Positions 1-16,800 of a stretch of 64,000 nucleotides of DNA are shown in pieces. Every line of letters starts with the position of its first letter. Position 1 is the first letter of the stretch. The stretch spans positions 77,824,155 through 77,888,154 of the forward strand of contig NC_134982.1 in the NCBI RefSeq assembly GCF_965638725.1, given 5' to 3'. The notes beneath the pieces are model-generated. The model worked only from the letters and a program-made list of their open reading frames with translations. It was not told the DNA's origin and ran no database searches. The position numbers and the translations under genes are program-made. The stretch comes from Aptenodytes patagonicus (Eukaryota > Chordata > Aves > Sphenisciformes > Spheniscidae).

Positions 1-75
1 GTGTTGTATGCACGCACAGGGAAGTGTTCTGGGGGCTGCCAGTCAAATCGCACTGATCCAAGACGAAACAGGTAG

Positions 76-6775
<6,700 letters not shown>

Positions 6776-7615
6776 AAGTTGCTGAACAAAATGTGTGCTA
6801 ATGTTGAAAGTGATTTGCAAAACTTTTCACTACATTATTCAAAGTTATGTCTGCTGTGGCTCAGCAGTGATCTAAAACTCAGGAATTATTAAATCAGGCT
6901 GAAAAATAATACAGGTTTACCATTTTTATAAGTGAGACCTATTAAACAGGCTCAGCTCAATGTACATATGCCGTTTACTTGGGGATCTCAGTGTGGAATT
7001 CATTATTCCAAACAATGTATTTTCTCTACATATTTCATATTCATGATCAATGGAACCACAACTTTAGTCTTTCTGAAAATGTTTCTAGATCAGTCCTTGA
7101 ATGTCCTGTTTTTCCTTTTTAAACTGAAGGGTTCCTGCAAATGGACACTGGAAACGCTTACAAAGGATTCTGAAGCAAGGGCCGTTTTCTGTTTTCCTCT
7201 CTCTTTCCCCCTACTTTTCAATCTCACTTCTAAGATGCCAAATTGTTTTTTGATGTAGACAATGTGGGGATTATACCGGACTTCTTCTTTTGCTATTCCT
7301 GCTCTAGTTGGAAATGAATTTTATTCTTTGTGGGAATAAATGATGCATGATTGATCATCATCGTGATGCAAACAAGCCTTAATTCTTTGTTCTACAGAGT
7401 GATTAATGAAATAGTACGCTTAGATCTTTTGCATTTGGTTTTTCGTCTTGTACGTTGGATTGTAGCTGCTTGTTTGGAACAAGTATACCAGTGAATATTA
7501 GTCTACTAAATGTGACATTTCTTTCACCAAAGTATTGGTAAAAGGGAAAATGACCCTTTTGTTAAAAAGGGCAATTTTGATGCCTTATGTAAATAAAAGT
7601 TTATATAATATACAT
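6776..7615 (+). other. DNAJC25: DNAJC25 3' UTR with poly(A) signals
   Basis: No coding potential is seen after the stop. AATAAA occurs at 7335-7340 and again at 7592-7597, the second followed by T-rich sequence. The second is the likelier main cleavage signal, giving a 3' UTR of about 0.84 kb. Confidence 0.65.
7592..7597 (+). promoter_or_regulatory. poly(A) signal AATAAA, DNAJC25
   Basis: This is a canonical hexamer about 820 bases after the DNAJC25 stop, with T-rich sequence downstream. The alternative hexamer at 7335-7340 would give a shorter 3' UTR. Confidence 0.6.
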
Positions 7616-7619
7616 ACTG

Positions 7620-9590
7620 AATTTGTTTTAAATTCTAAATCTAAAGTATTCTTATGTTTATCTCTTCTGATCAGACCTCACAGTATTTAGAATAAATAAT
7701 GCACAACAGCATGCTGTGGTTTCCTTTGTAACTCAGCCCAGGTCAGAGTTTCCATGATTTGCTTGTAAGAGGGATTCTGTTACCATATTTCTGTTCAGGA
7801 ATTTTACTGGGGAAGGGGCAGGTGGGGAGCATAGCCAGATCGGGCTTCTGTCGTTTATCACATCTGTAAAAGCAAGTTCTTCAGAAGTGTTTCTGCTGAA
7901 AATGGTGCTAGGTTAGCTGGCTTCTGTGGAGATTGGTTCTGAGAGAGAAGCTCTTGAGCTTCCTACTCCTGCCAAAGCCTGTAATAGCTAAAAGTTTTAA
8001 AATGCTTATTGATTAATTTTTGAAGCGAGACGTTTCTGATTCTGCAAAGGTGACCTGTCCTCATTCTTTGAGGAGGAGTTTCTTCTTCTGTATGCCTCTC
8101 TTGCTAGTTTAGCTTTCACTAGTTCTTGGAATGTCATCTCAGTTTTCTGCTTAAAATAATACATATTCAAAAGCATGTTAGCCATTTAGTATAATACTTC
8201 TAACTTCTGTATGCATTAGTAAAATTGAAGAGGCACTGCTAGATTTGTCCTTAATCTCTGCTGCATGTAGTGTAGCTATAAACTTAATTCACTTTGTATT
8301 TAATGGTCAATTCAAATCTAAAACTTGTTATGTATCTAGAATAAGCTGTGCTTGCTTTCATGAAGTAATCTTAGGGACACTGCAGTGATGTGGCAGGGAC
8401 ACTGCAAAGATGTTCATGAAGTGGGAGACCTTCACAGCTTGGGTGTATTGCTTCTTCATCCATAGTCAGCCTCCTGCAAGAGTGGAAGGGGGAAGATTAA
8501 GCTGCTGTGATAGAAACAAAGGGAATAAAGGTAAGCACAAGTAAAATGGTGTTGATTATTAGGTAAGACAGTTATATCTGGAAAAGAACCAGGCAAGTGC
8601 GTGCAAGAGGATCTAACCCTGTGGCTGCAGTTTCACAGGCTTGACAGCTCTGCCGCTCTTGCTCTTGTGCCTCATTTTGCTCCATCCTTTCCCTCCAAGC
8701 CAAGTATTTGGGTTATACAAAAAAGCAGTCAAAACACAGATCTGTTTTCCCTTTCTGCTTAGGTTAGTTCTAATCAAGATTAATTTCCTGACCTGACACT
8801 ACAGCAGGAAATCAGTGCAATGGAGGGGCAGTCCCTGGGGAGGACAGAACTGTGTCTTTCAGTGGCAATGGTGTCTTGTCTCTGTAAAACTGTAGCCTTA
8901 TACTGAGTGAGCGGAGAAGAGAAAGTCAGCAGGTATTGTACGACCTGCTGGAAATGAGCCATTCTGCTGGCTCAGCTCAGAGTTCCCTCTTTTCTCAACA
9001 TGTGAGCCCTTTGAAAATAACCAGACACAGGCATAAACTCATGGGTTGCAGCAAAACATTGCTGGGCAGTGACACTGCAGTCACATCTCTGTGATGAAGG
9101 ATGGAAAAAACTCATTTGTCTTTAGACAGAAGAACCACCTTACCTCCTATTGACTTTTTTTAAAGAACAGAATCTGTTTTGTAGCATGTATGTACTTTCA
9201 AATCTATAGCGTATGTAAGTTGAAATGTACATTTCACTCAATATGCAAAAGGTATTCAGAGCCAGGGCCTTTCACATTTGGTGTGAGTCTTCCATGACGA
9301 TGCTGAGGCTTTGACTGAGGCTCAAGCATGTCCGTGGCTGGTTGTCCCTATGTTCAGAGCAATCATTTGAGGCTATGAGCTTCATCCTGCCAAGTTTTTA
9401 ACAGGCCAGCAAACTCTGATGGCTGGCAAACCCCCGCCAAAAACTGCAGTGACTTATTTCTTGTCACTGGTGAAACGGTGATGAACAGTGCGGGGGGGGA
9501 GGGATGCAGCAACGCTGGCAGCAGCTGCCGGGCAGTTTGAGCCCAACAGCTGCCTGTGGGCCGAGTGGGCTTTTCATTAAATCTTTGCAG
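7620..9590. other. Intergenic interval DNAJC25-GNG10
   Basis: No coding exon, RNA gene or recognised transposon is visible. Open frames on both strands are short and unlike known proteins. The interval contains a short direct duplication (AGGGACACTGCA) near 8371-8407. Confidence 0.6.
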
Positions 9591-9594
9591 GATA

Positions 9595-9812
9595 TTTTCC
9601 TTTTTTTCCTTTCCCCCCACCCCCCCTTTTTTTCCTTTCCTTTTTTCCTTTTTATTTTTTCCCCTTTTCCCCTTTTTTCTTTTTCTTTTGCTTCTCCCCC
9701 CCTTCTCCCCCCCTTCTCCCCCCCTTCTCCCCCCCTTCTCCCCCCCTTCTCCCCCCCTTCTCCCCCCCTTCTCCCCCCCTTTTTTTTTTCTTTCCCTTTT
9801 TTCCCCCTTCCT
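9595..9812 (+). repeat. Long polypyrimidine (polypurine on minus) low-complexity tract
   Basis: About 218 bases are almost purely C and T on the plus strand, with only three purine interruptions (9619, 9654, 9690). The core at 9692-9779 is eight tandem copies of the 11-mer TTCTCCCCCCC. The minus strand therefore carries eight runs of seven G in exact 11-base register. It ends about 30 bases before the GNG10 CpG island and about 260 bases upstream of the GNG10 start codon. Confidence 0.95.
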
Positions 9813-9839
9813 GTCCTGTTTTAACCAACAAGGTTTTCC

Positions 9840-10400
9840 GCCCCAAAGCAGCTCGAGCCCTCAGCGAGGGCCGCTGTAGGGCGCGGCGGGCGGTAGCGCC
9901 GGGACCCGGCCGGCGGGGCAGCGCCGGGGCGGTGCCGCGGGGGCTGAGGGCGGAGCGGCCCCGGACCCTCCCCGGGGCGGCTCCGCGGCGGCGGAGGGAG
10001 CCGCGCCGAGCCCAGCGGATCCGCGTTGCCTGCTTCCCTCCCTCCGTCCGTCCTCCCCGCGGCCTCGGGATGTCGTCGGGCGGCAGCCTGAGCACCATGC
10101 AGCGGCTGGTGGAGCAGCTGAAGCTGGAGGCGGCCGTGGAGAGGATCAAGGTGAGCCGGGGCGCGGGGTGCCGGGCCGCCGGGGAGGCAGGAGGGGGTTG
10201 CTTCTCCCTGCGCGGCGGGGCGGGGGAGGCGAGCCGCTCCTGCCATTGCTTTGCCGTTTGTCCGCGTCGCCCGCCCTGGGAGCGAGTCCGGGGGGAAGGG
10301 GGCGAGGGGGGCGAGTGCCCTGGGGGGGGCTTCGAGCCCCGGCTCCCGGTCTCGCCGGCGCGGCGGAGCGAGTGCCGTTTCCCGGTGGAAGGAGCTGCGA
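9840..10400. promoter_or_regulatory. CpG island over the GNG10 promoter and exon 1
   Basis: GC-rich, CpG-dense sequence surrounds the GNG10 start codon and continues into intron 1. There is no convincing TATA box. The exact transcription start is unknown and probably lies between 9900 and 10050. Confidence 0.75.
10070..10150 (+). CDS. GNG10: GNG10 coding exon 1
   Basis: Twenty-seven codons from MSSGGSLST to VERIK are followed by the strong donor GTGAGC at 10151. The exon lies inside the CpG island. Confidence 0.95.
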
Positions 10401-13400
10401 TAAATAATACGGCAGCACCTCATTAATTCTGCACAAGCAAGCATGATAATCGAGAGCAGTTCCTCACAGCTGAGCCAGCCGACTTCCCCCCGCTTCCGAG
10501 CGCTGGCAGGATTTGCAGGCAGAGGCGGTGTGTTTTTGTACCAGCTGACACACTTGGGGAGAGCAGGCAATTTTCTACGCACGCATGAACCTTCTCCTGC
10601 TTGCAGATTTCCAGACAAAGACAGGCTGGTGAGGCGGTCCTGTCATCTGCTAGCTCCTAAGGTTTGGTTCTTTGGGGTTTTTTTGTGGGGGTTTTTTTTT
10701 GGCTCTGGCAGCCCAAATTCGCCCGTGGAGACCTGCCCAAGACAGCTCTTGGTTCCCAGCAGGTGGGGGGGGTCCACAACTGCTTTGCGAAAACGACTCT
10801 TCCCAGCCACGCGCAAAATCCAGCATAGGCTGTGAAGTGATGAAGGTCAAATTAATTTGTATCCTGCACTTTCCTCTTCTCTCATCACCTCCATGCATTC
10901 GCCATTTTTCTCTGGCCAGTCACAAAACACCAGCTTCCTTTGTCTGATGATAGTGCCAGTATATTGAGTGGCAGGAACTTAGCTAATTGATATAAAAATA
11001 ATTTAGAATACCTTTTCTTGCTATTCCTGTCCTGGGCTGGTGAAAATTTGAAGTGCCCGTTGCAAGGTGAAACCACTATGGCTTTTGGACATCATCCTGA
11101 TCAATTTGTTAATGTTACTAAATTTTATTAGCAGATACTGAGTCAGCGGATGTTTTATTCACTAAAAGTGACTGTAGTTTATCACTGCAATGATGTGTGG
11201 GAATCTGTGAGAAACAGCACGATGCAGAGTAGAAATGTAGGCCCTTGTGGCAAGAGGGATATTGTCTAACGCAGAAATGATTGACCAAACATTTCTGTTG
11301 CTTTATACCACCAGCAATAGCCTGCATCTCTGTTCCCACTCATTTTGAGGCATATACCCCCTCCCCGCTTTTTTGGGGGCGGGGAGGGGGTATAAAAGAG
11401 TTCGTAATTTATTGGAGGTTACTTTGTGGCGGTAAGGTATTCTGGAGCTGGACTTCTCAAGGCTACGTATTTATTATGGGCTTGCTTGTACTGCAGGGAG
11501 GCTTGGCCTTGGTAAGACCTCACTCTCATCTTTCTTGCAGCATTGTGCACAGCAGTCTCTTTCCAGGTCTGCTGTTCTAGGAACCTGTTCCTGTCTCTTT
11601 ATAATCACAAGTGAAATGATGCATGATTAAAAATGTGTCTTATAAAAAGCGTCATCTAGGGTTTCTTGGCACGCAGTGTAACAACAACAGTGAGGAATAT
11701 ATTCAGCTGGTGAAAAAACACTTGGATCAGTTTTAGCAAACAATGATATAGGAGAAAATGTTGTTCTGGCTACTTTGAATAGACAATGTGTTTTCAGAAG
11801 GAAGCTGGATAGGAAAGGATTTTTAAAAATACATCCCATACTGTAAAGTTCCAATGGTGATTTTGTTTACCCCACCAGCTAAAAAAGCAGACAGGAACAG
11901 TATTTTCAGAAAGAGGAAACAAAGTAGGAAAGAAGTACCCACACATATCTTGCACGCAGAAGGCTGCCGCAGGAGTGTGTTTGTCCTGTGATGAAATATG
12001 GCAGAAACCCTTGTACTTTCTGTGTGAACTGAAGGAGTGAAGAATGTTACAGGGGCATAGGTAGGGCTAAGAGTAGGCAGATCTGTCCTAGAACAACCGT
12101 CTGCTGCCGTATGGACAATTCTCACACAGATGCCAAAAATCAGGTTTGTATCTTTCCAGGAGCACCAGGATATACGTAGCTCAGTACGTGCTGCAGAGTT
12201 CAGCAGCACAGTGCAAGGAGACGCAGTGAGGAACTGCTAACTGTGCTGTGCTCCTAGGGCAAGCCATGTCTTGAATGACTCTCTGCTCATTTTCCCAGGA
12301 AAAAGCTCCACGAAGCCTTGGCCTGATCGGTGTTGGCAAGTGGCACCTCTGCCTGACAGCATGTGGTGCATAGTCGGGTACCAGCAAGGGGTCGGCACTG
12401 TGGTTGAGGCAAGGGTGCTAATGCTGCACGGGGTCCAAGGGGCTGGGCAGGCTGGGAGACCTTTGCCGCCTCCAGAAGGAGGTCGTCCTCGAGGAAAGGA
12501 GGAGTGACAAAACCCACTGAATAGCAGGGATCCTTGGTGCGGATGCTCCTCCCTGTACTCTGCCCAAGAGAACCTGGGAGGCTGTGGGAAAATGCTTCTC
12601 TTAACAACTCCCTGAAATGCTGACAGCTGCCGGGTAAATTCGGGCAGTTACCAGGATGAGTGTCCTGGAGGAGAGTTTGGAGGCAGTGAACAGGACAGCA
12701 AGCAAAACAGCAGACGAAAGCGTGCACTAGGCCAGATTTCCCATGTGCTTCCAGGTGCTGTTAGATGGGATGGCCCAGAACCAAAAGCCCATCAGGGCTC
12801 CTGGGTGGCCCCTTCAATCAGGAGGCTGGGAAGCGTGGATAGACCTTCCGGCTATTGTCTCGTCCCTCCGCTGGCAACACTGCAAAGTTGTGTAGGAAGA
12901 AAAATCAGTATTTCAGGACTCCTGTAATGAAGTCAGAGGTGAGGTCAGAGGGGAACTTGTATTCCCACCGATACACTCAGTATTTCCTTTTCTAAAAAAT
13001 GTAGCAGGCCACATGGATTTTGACAGTTCCCTGCAGCTGTTGCCAATGCATGTCTGAGAAATTGGGAATTCCCCTACGTTTTCCTTCAAAAATACAGGTA
13101 CAAGACTGACCTGCTATCCACAGGGAGAGCAGGGGAGTTCAGTGCTGGAGGCGTCTTGCCTTTGGGTTCCTGGGCTTGTTCTGCAGCTGGGGACTGTCCT
13201 CTTTGGGGGCCAGAGTGTGGATTTGAAGCTCGCACTCCACTGCCAGGGGAAGGTGGCAATTTGGACTTAAAAAGCTTTTCATCCTCATCTTTTTGCTTTC
13301 ATTCCTTGTTATGCTCTGTGTTGCTTAACAGTTTGGAAATGAAAATCCTTTTTATAAATTATCTGAGGATATAAGAGTTCAAATATAAACCTGAAAATGG

Positions 13401-13833
13401 TACAGTAGATTGGAAAATATTGTGGTCACAGCCCTGTGCATTTTAATGAGGACAAATTCCATCGCACTTACACCTCAGTCCTCTACACTCCTCTGGCTCA
13501 TAACTGGCATAATATTTCACGCGTGTTTCATTGGAACTTTGTAAAAGTGCATCTGTGCTGATTTACTTGGTGTTTTAGAATCCAAGAGCTGACTTGGCTG
13601 CTCTCCAGCACTGTTTGATAATGGTTCTTCAAGAGGAAATGCCTAATAGATGCTTGTGAATGAATTAGTTTCCTGTCCGGATTTGTTTTTCTTTTTCCTT
13701 TACACAGGTCTCTCAGGCAGCTGCAGAACTCCAGCAGTACTGTATGCAAAATGCCTGCAAAGATGCCTTGCTTGTTGGGGTTCCTGCGGGGAGCAATCCT
13801 TTTCGAGAACCCCGATCCTGTGCTCTACTCTGA
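10070..13833 (+). CDS. GNG10: GNG10, G protein gamma-10 subunit (2 coding exons, 68 aa)
   Basis: Coding exons are 10070-10150 (27 codons) and 13708-13833 (41 codons plus TGA), joined in phase 0. The product is the gamma subunit of a heterotrimeric G protein. It pairs with G-beta through a coiled coil and is anchored to the inner plasma membrane by a prenyl group. The N-terminal helix ([18 protein letters not shown]) leads into AAAELQQYC and the NPFREP segment conserved in gamma subunits. The C-terminal CAAX box is CALL with Cys65; a final Leu predicts geranylgeranylation. At 68 residues it equals the human length. A second in-frame ATG at codon 10 is less likely as the start because the upstream MSSGGSLST is the known GNG10 N-terminus. 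Confidence 0.96.
10151..13707 (+). other. GNG10: GNG10 intron
   Basis: An intron of about 3.56 kb between the two coding exons. Apart from the hairpin at 11353-11394 I see no exon, RNA gene or recognisable transposon. Open frames on either strand are short or of unusual composition and have no recognisable domain. Confidence 0.7.
11353..11394. repeat. Perfect 16-bp inverted repeat with 10-nt loop
   Basis: The left arm at 11353-11368 (TATACCCCCTCCCCGC) is exactly complementary to the right arm at 11379-11394. The loop, 11369-11378, is TTTTTTGGGG. The right arm also holds closely spaced G runs, so a G-quadruplex could compete with the hairpin. TATAAAAG overlaps the right edge. Confidence 0.9.
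13708..13833 (+). CDS. GNG10: GNG10 coding exon 2 and stop
   Basis: A pyrimidine tract and ACACAG precede 13708. The exon encodes [12 protein letters not shown] through the CAAX box CALL, with TGA at 13831-13833. It starts in phase 0 and is therefore compatible with any DNAJC25 donor as well as with its own exon 1. Confidence 0.95.
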   Translation, partial: VSQAAAELQQYCMQNACKDALLVGVPAGSNPFREPRSCALL

Positions 13834-16800
13834 AATCAGGTAATAAAGTCACAGATACCTCAACAACAACTCTGATTTGAAACTCAACCCCTAGGAGGGA
13901 CAAGGGCACATGGTGATAGTTGTCTGAATGTCAAGTTATTGGTAGCGAAGTGTTCATCACTTCCCTGCTGGCTCTACAAATTGTTTTCTGTTTCTTTTAG
14001 GTGTGGCAATTGAAGCATGTCTCTTTCCTACAGGTCTTTCTAGAGGTGTTTTGTTTATGAGTTGTTTTTTTGTTTGGTTGGTCAGTTTTTGTGTTTGAGC
14101 AGCTCTAGGGTCATTAGCAGCATCCAAAATAATAAAAACTGTCCAGGACACACAGCTGTGTGTGGCAGCCAGACATAAAAAACAGTCACATACCCAGCTT
14201 GAAGAAGTAAGACAAAGCCATGGCAATTGCATGTGTTCTGATGACTAGCTCAGAGCTTAAGCAAGAACCTTGTTAAAATACATTTTGTCTTCAACGTCAT
14301 ATTGCAGTTCATCTGGCTGCGTCTGTCCTTAGGCTCTTTTCTGTTGTCACTGTTGGTATAGCACCAAAAGCAGTGGAAGCAGAGAGGAGCTGAGGCAATC
14401 TGTAATCACATCCTTCGTAACCTTTTTCAGCACAGGTCTAAAGGATGAGATGCTCCCTAAACTCCATCTGCCTTAGCGCTCTGCATTGCTTGTACCTGCG
14501 TAACACCTGCAGGGTTGGTGGGTGACCGTCCAGCGTTGGCGGATCTTTGGGATCCAGTGCCACGATTCCCACTCTTGTCTCTCCCATCTGTCACAGAGAT
14601 TTCAGTGATTGCAGCAGGAGGATGAAAGGCCATGTGTGCTAGTAGTCTTGGACAGGATCACACCATAACTTTTGTTGGAATGATCTTATTTCTTCTGCAT
14701 GACAAACAAACATGGAAGTAGGATATTCAGAAGGGGTTACTCTTCTTCAAAAGAAAAAATAAAAATAGTTCCTGCTAAAGAGCTGAAAAAACTACAGAGA
14801 GAGGAAGAACCACTGAATTCTGTTCTTTCTTTGAGAGTGCTATCAAAGTGAAAATGAATGTTTTCTTTAAGGGCAGAATTTAAACTAGAACATAAAGTAC
14901 TTGTAAAATCTTCCCCTTCCTGCTGCCAGGGTTCCTGAGCTTGCAGTTGTGCTTGTGCCTCATCAATAGCGCAGTTTTGATTGTTGCTACATAGGTTTGA
15001 CAAAACAGGATTGAACCTGAAGAGAGAGAGAGAACAACTGAGCATGAGATGCTCTTCTGGAAAAACTTCGAGGGGGGGAAAGCACAAGCAGAAGATTCTC
15101 TTAATTTAGGTGCTACCCGTAATTCTTCCTGCAAATGACATAAAATTGATAGTGACTGTTGCACGTGTTTTTCTATTATTGGAGCAGCCTTTCTATTTTT
15201 TCTTTTTTGTGTCTCTGTGTGTGTATGTATGTATTTCTAGGATTCAAGTTTGATTACATCATCCAGACAGGATACAAAATATTTTTTCAAACGAGTTTGA
15301 TGGTTAATTTATGATACTTTTAGAAATGCATAGCTCAGCCCAAGATGTCATTTAGTCATCTTTTGCTGATAGATCAATTATCTATTTTTTTATTATTTAG
15401 TTATCTTAGGATCATAAAAAATGAGAGCAAAGTTGAAAAGCCAATTAAAAACATTTATAATATTCAAGGATTCATCCAACAAAGGAAAGTGGTTATTCAG
15501 TTTTTCTCAGTGCAAAGGAGCTTTTGTGTTATAATTTGTAAGAGAAATGTATCAGCTTGGGAAGACAGCATTTAATAAACCTTTTCTTCCTCTTATAGGG
15601 AAGGTCATTGGAGAGTTGCCTTCAAGCATGACATGAATAACAACTGTCTTCTTTCACAAGAAAAGTATCTCTCTGTGTCCTAACTTTTGTGTGGCTAAAA
15701 CAATGTCCTAGATATTTATCTGTTTGTTCTTGTGTATCCGTACTTCACTATCTTTTGCTAATGTTCTTAAAGTTTTTTAATGTAGCTCTTATTCTTTTCA
15801 TAATCGTCACCATTGTTACTACACTATGCTAACTATACAAATATTACTTGAGAAGTTTACATTTTAGAAAAGAAAAACACATGAATTTTTACCAAATTAC
15901 TTACTCCTATCTTGGTAAACTGTTACACCGGAATGATAGTAAAAACTATTTGTTTTTTCCAAAATAAAACATCCAGAAAGTGAATTGTTAAAGTATAAAA
16001 CTAAATGCTGTTAGTACTGAAGTAATGTTCTCAGGGGGAATTTTGCTTCCATTAGCAAGACCTGGAACCAACGGCAGTTTTTTTTCAGGTGCATCTAAGT
16101 CCATAAATGACACATACTAGAAACTGCTGGACACAGTGTGTAGCACAGGCTTGATTCCTAAGGCATGTTTCTTACAAGACTTCTCATCTGCAATACTTCT
16201 CCTAATTTGTATTTGTAGGGGTACTGCCGTGGTGGAATTTCCTTGACATGTTTAAAATGTGGCCAAACAGACACTAAAAATCCATGAACACCCAAAGATA
16301 GCTGCATGCATAATTGTCATGGTTTGCAATACAAAAAACTTACTAAAATGTGTGTGGTCACTTGCCTTCAGTTTTTTATAGAGCACTTTTACAAGGACAA
16401 CTAACTTTTTTAATAGGTTTTTAATTTTGTCTACTTTCTATTGTTTGTATTAATCTTTTGGAAGTTTGGAAATAAAATTCCTTTCCCTACTGGCTTTGAA
16501 CTCATTGTTTAATTGTAACAAAGAGCAGATATTGTAAGGAAGAGGATACTTTGATTTTGCAAGGGATGGGAGGGGAGGCTTCAAGCTATTTGGCTTTTTG
16601 GGAAGAGAAGGTTGCTGTTGGATTTTTAGAAAATGTGTCTTACTAATAGAAAAATCCTATTTACAGCTCTTTACCGTTTTTGTGGTAAACGGTAAAAATG
16701 TTATCAGGCTCACTTACACATTTTGAAACTGTAAGGAAGAAGTTTGCAATCTGAGTGTTTAATTTTTATTAATATTAACATTAACTGAAATGGGGCAATG

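Noticed and set aside
9504-10618. Several long frames around the GNG10 promoter
   Set aside because: They arise from the pyrimidine repeat and the CpG island. Composition is simple and no domain is visible.
12287-12727. 146-codon minus-strand frame in the GNG10 intron
   Set aside because: No recognisable domain, no splice context and no neighbouring exon of similar character.
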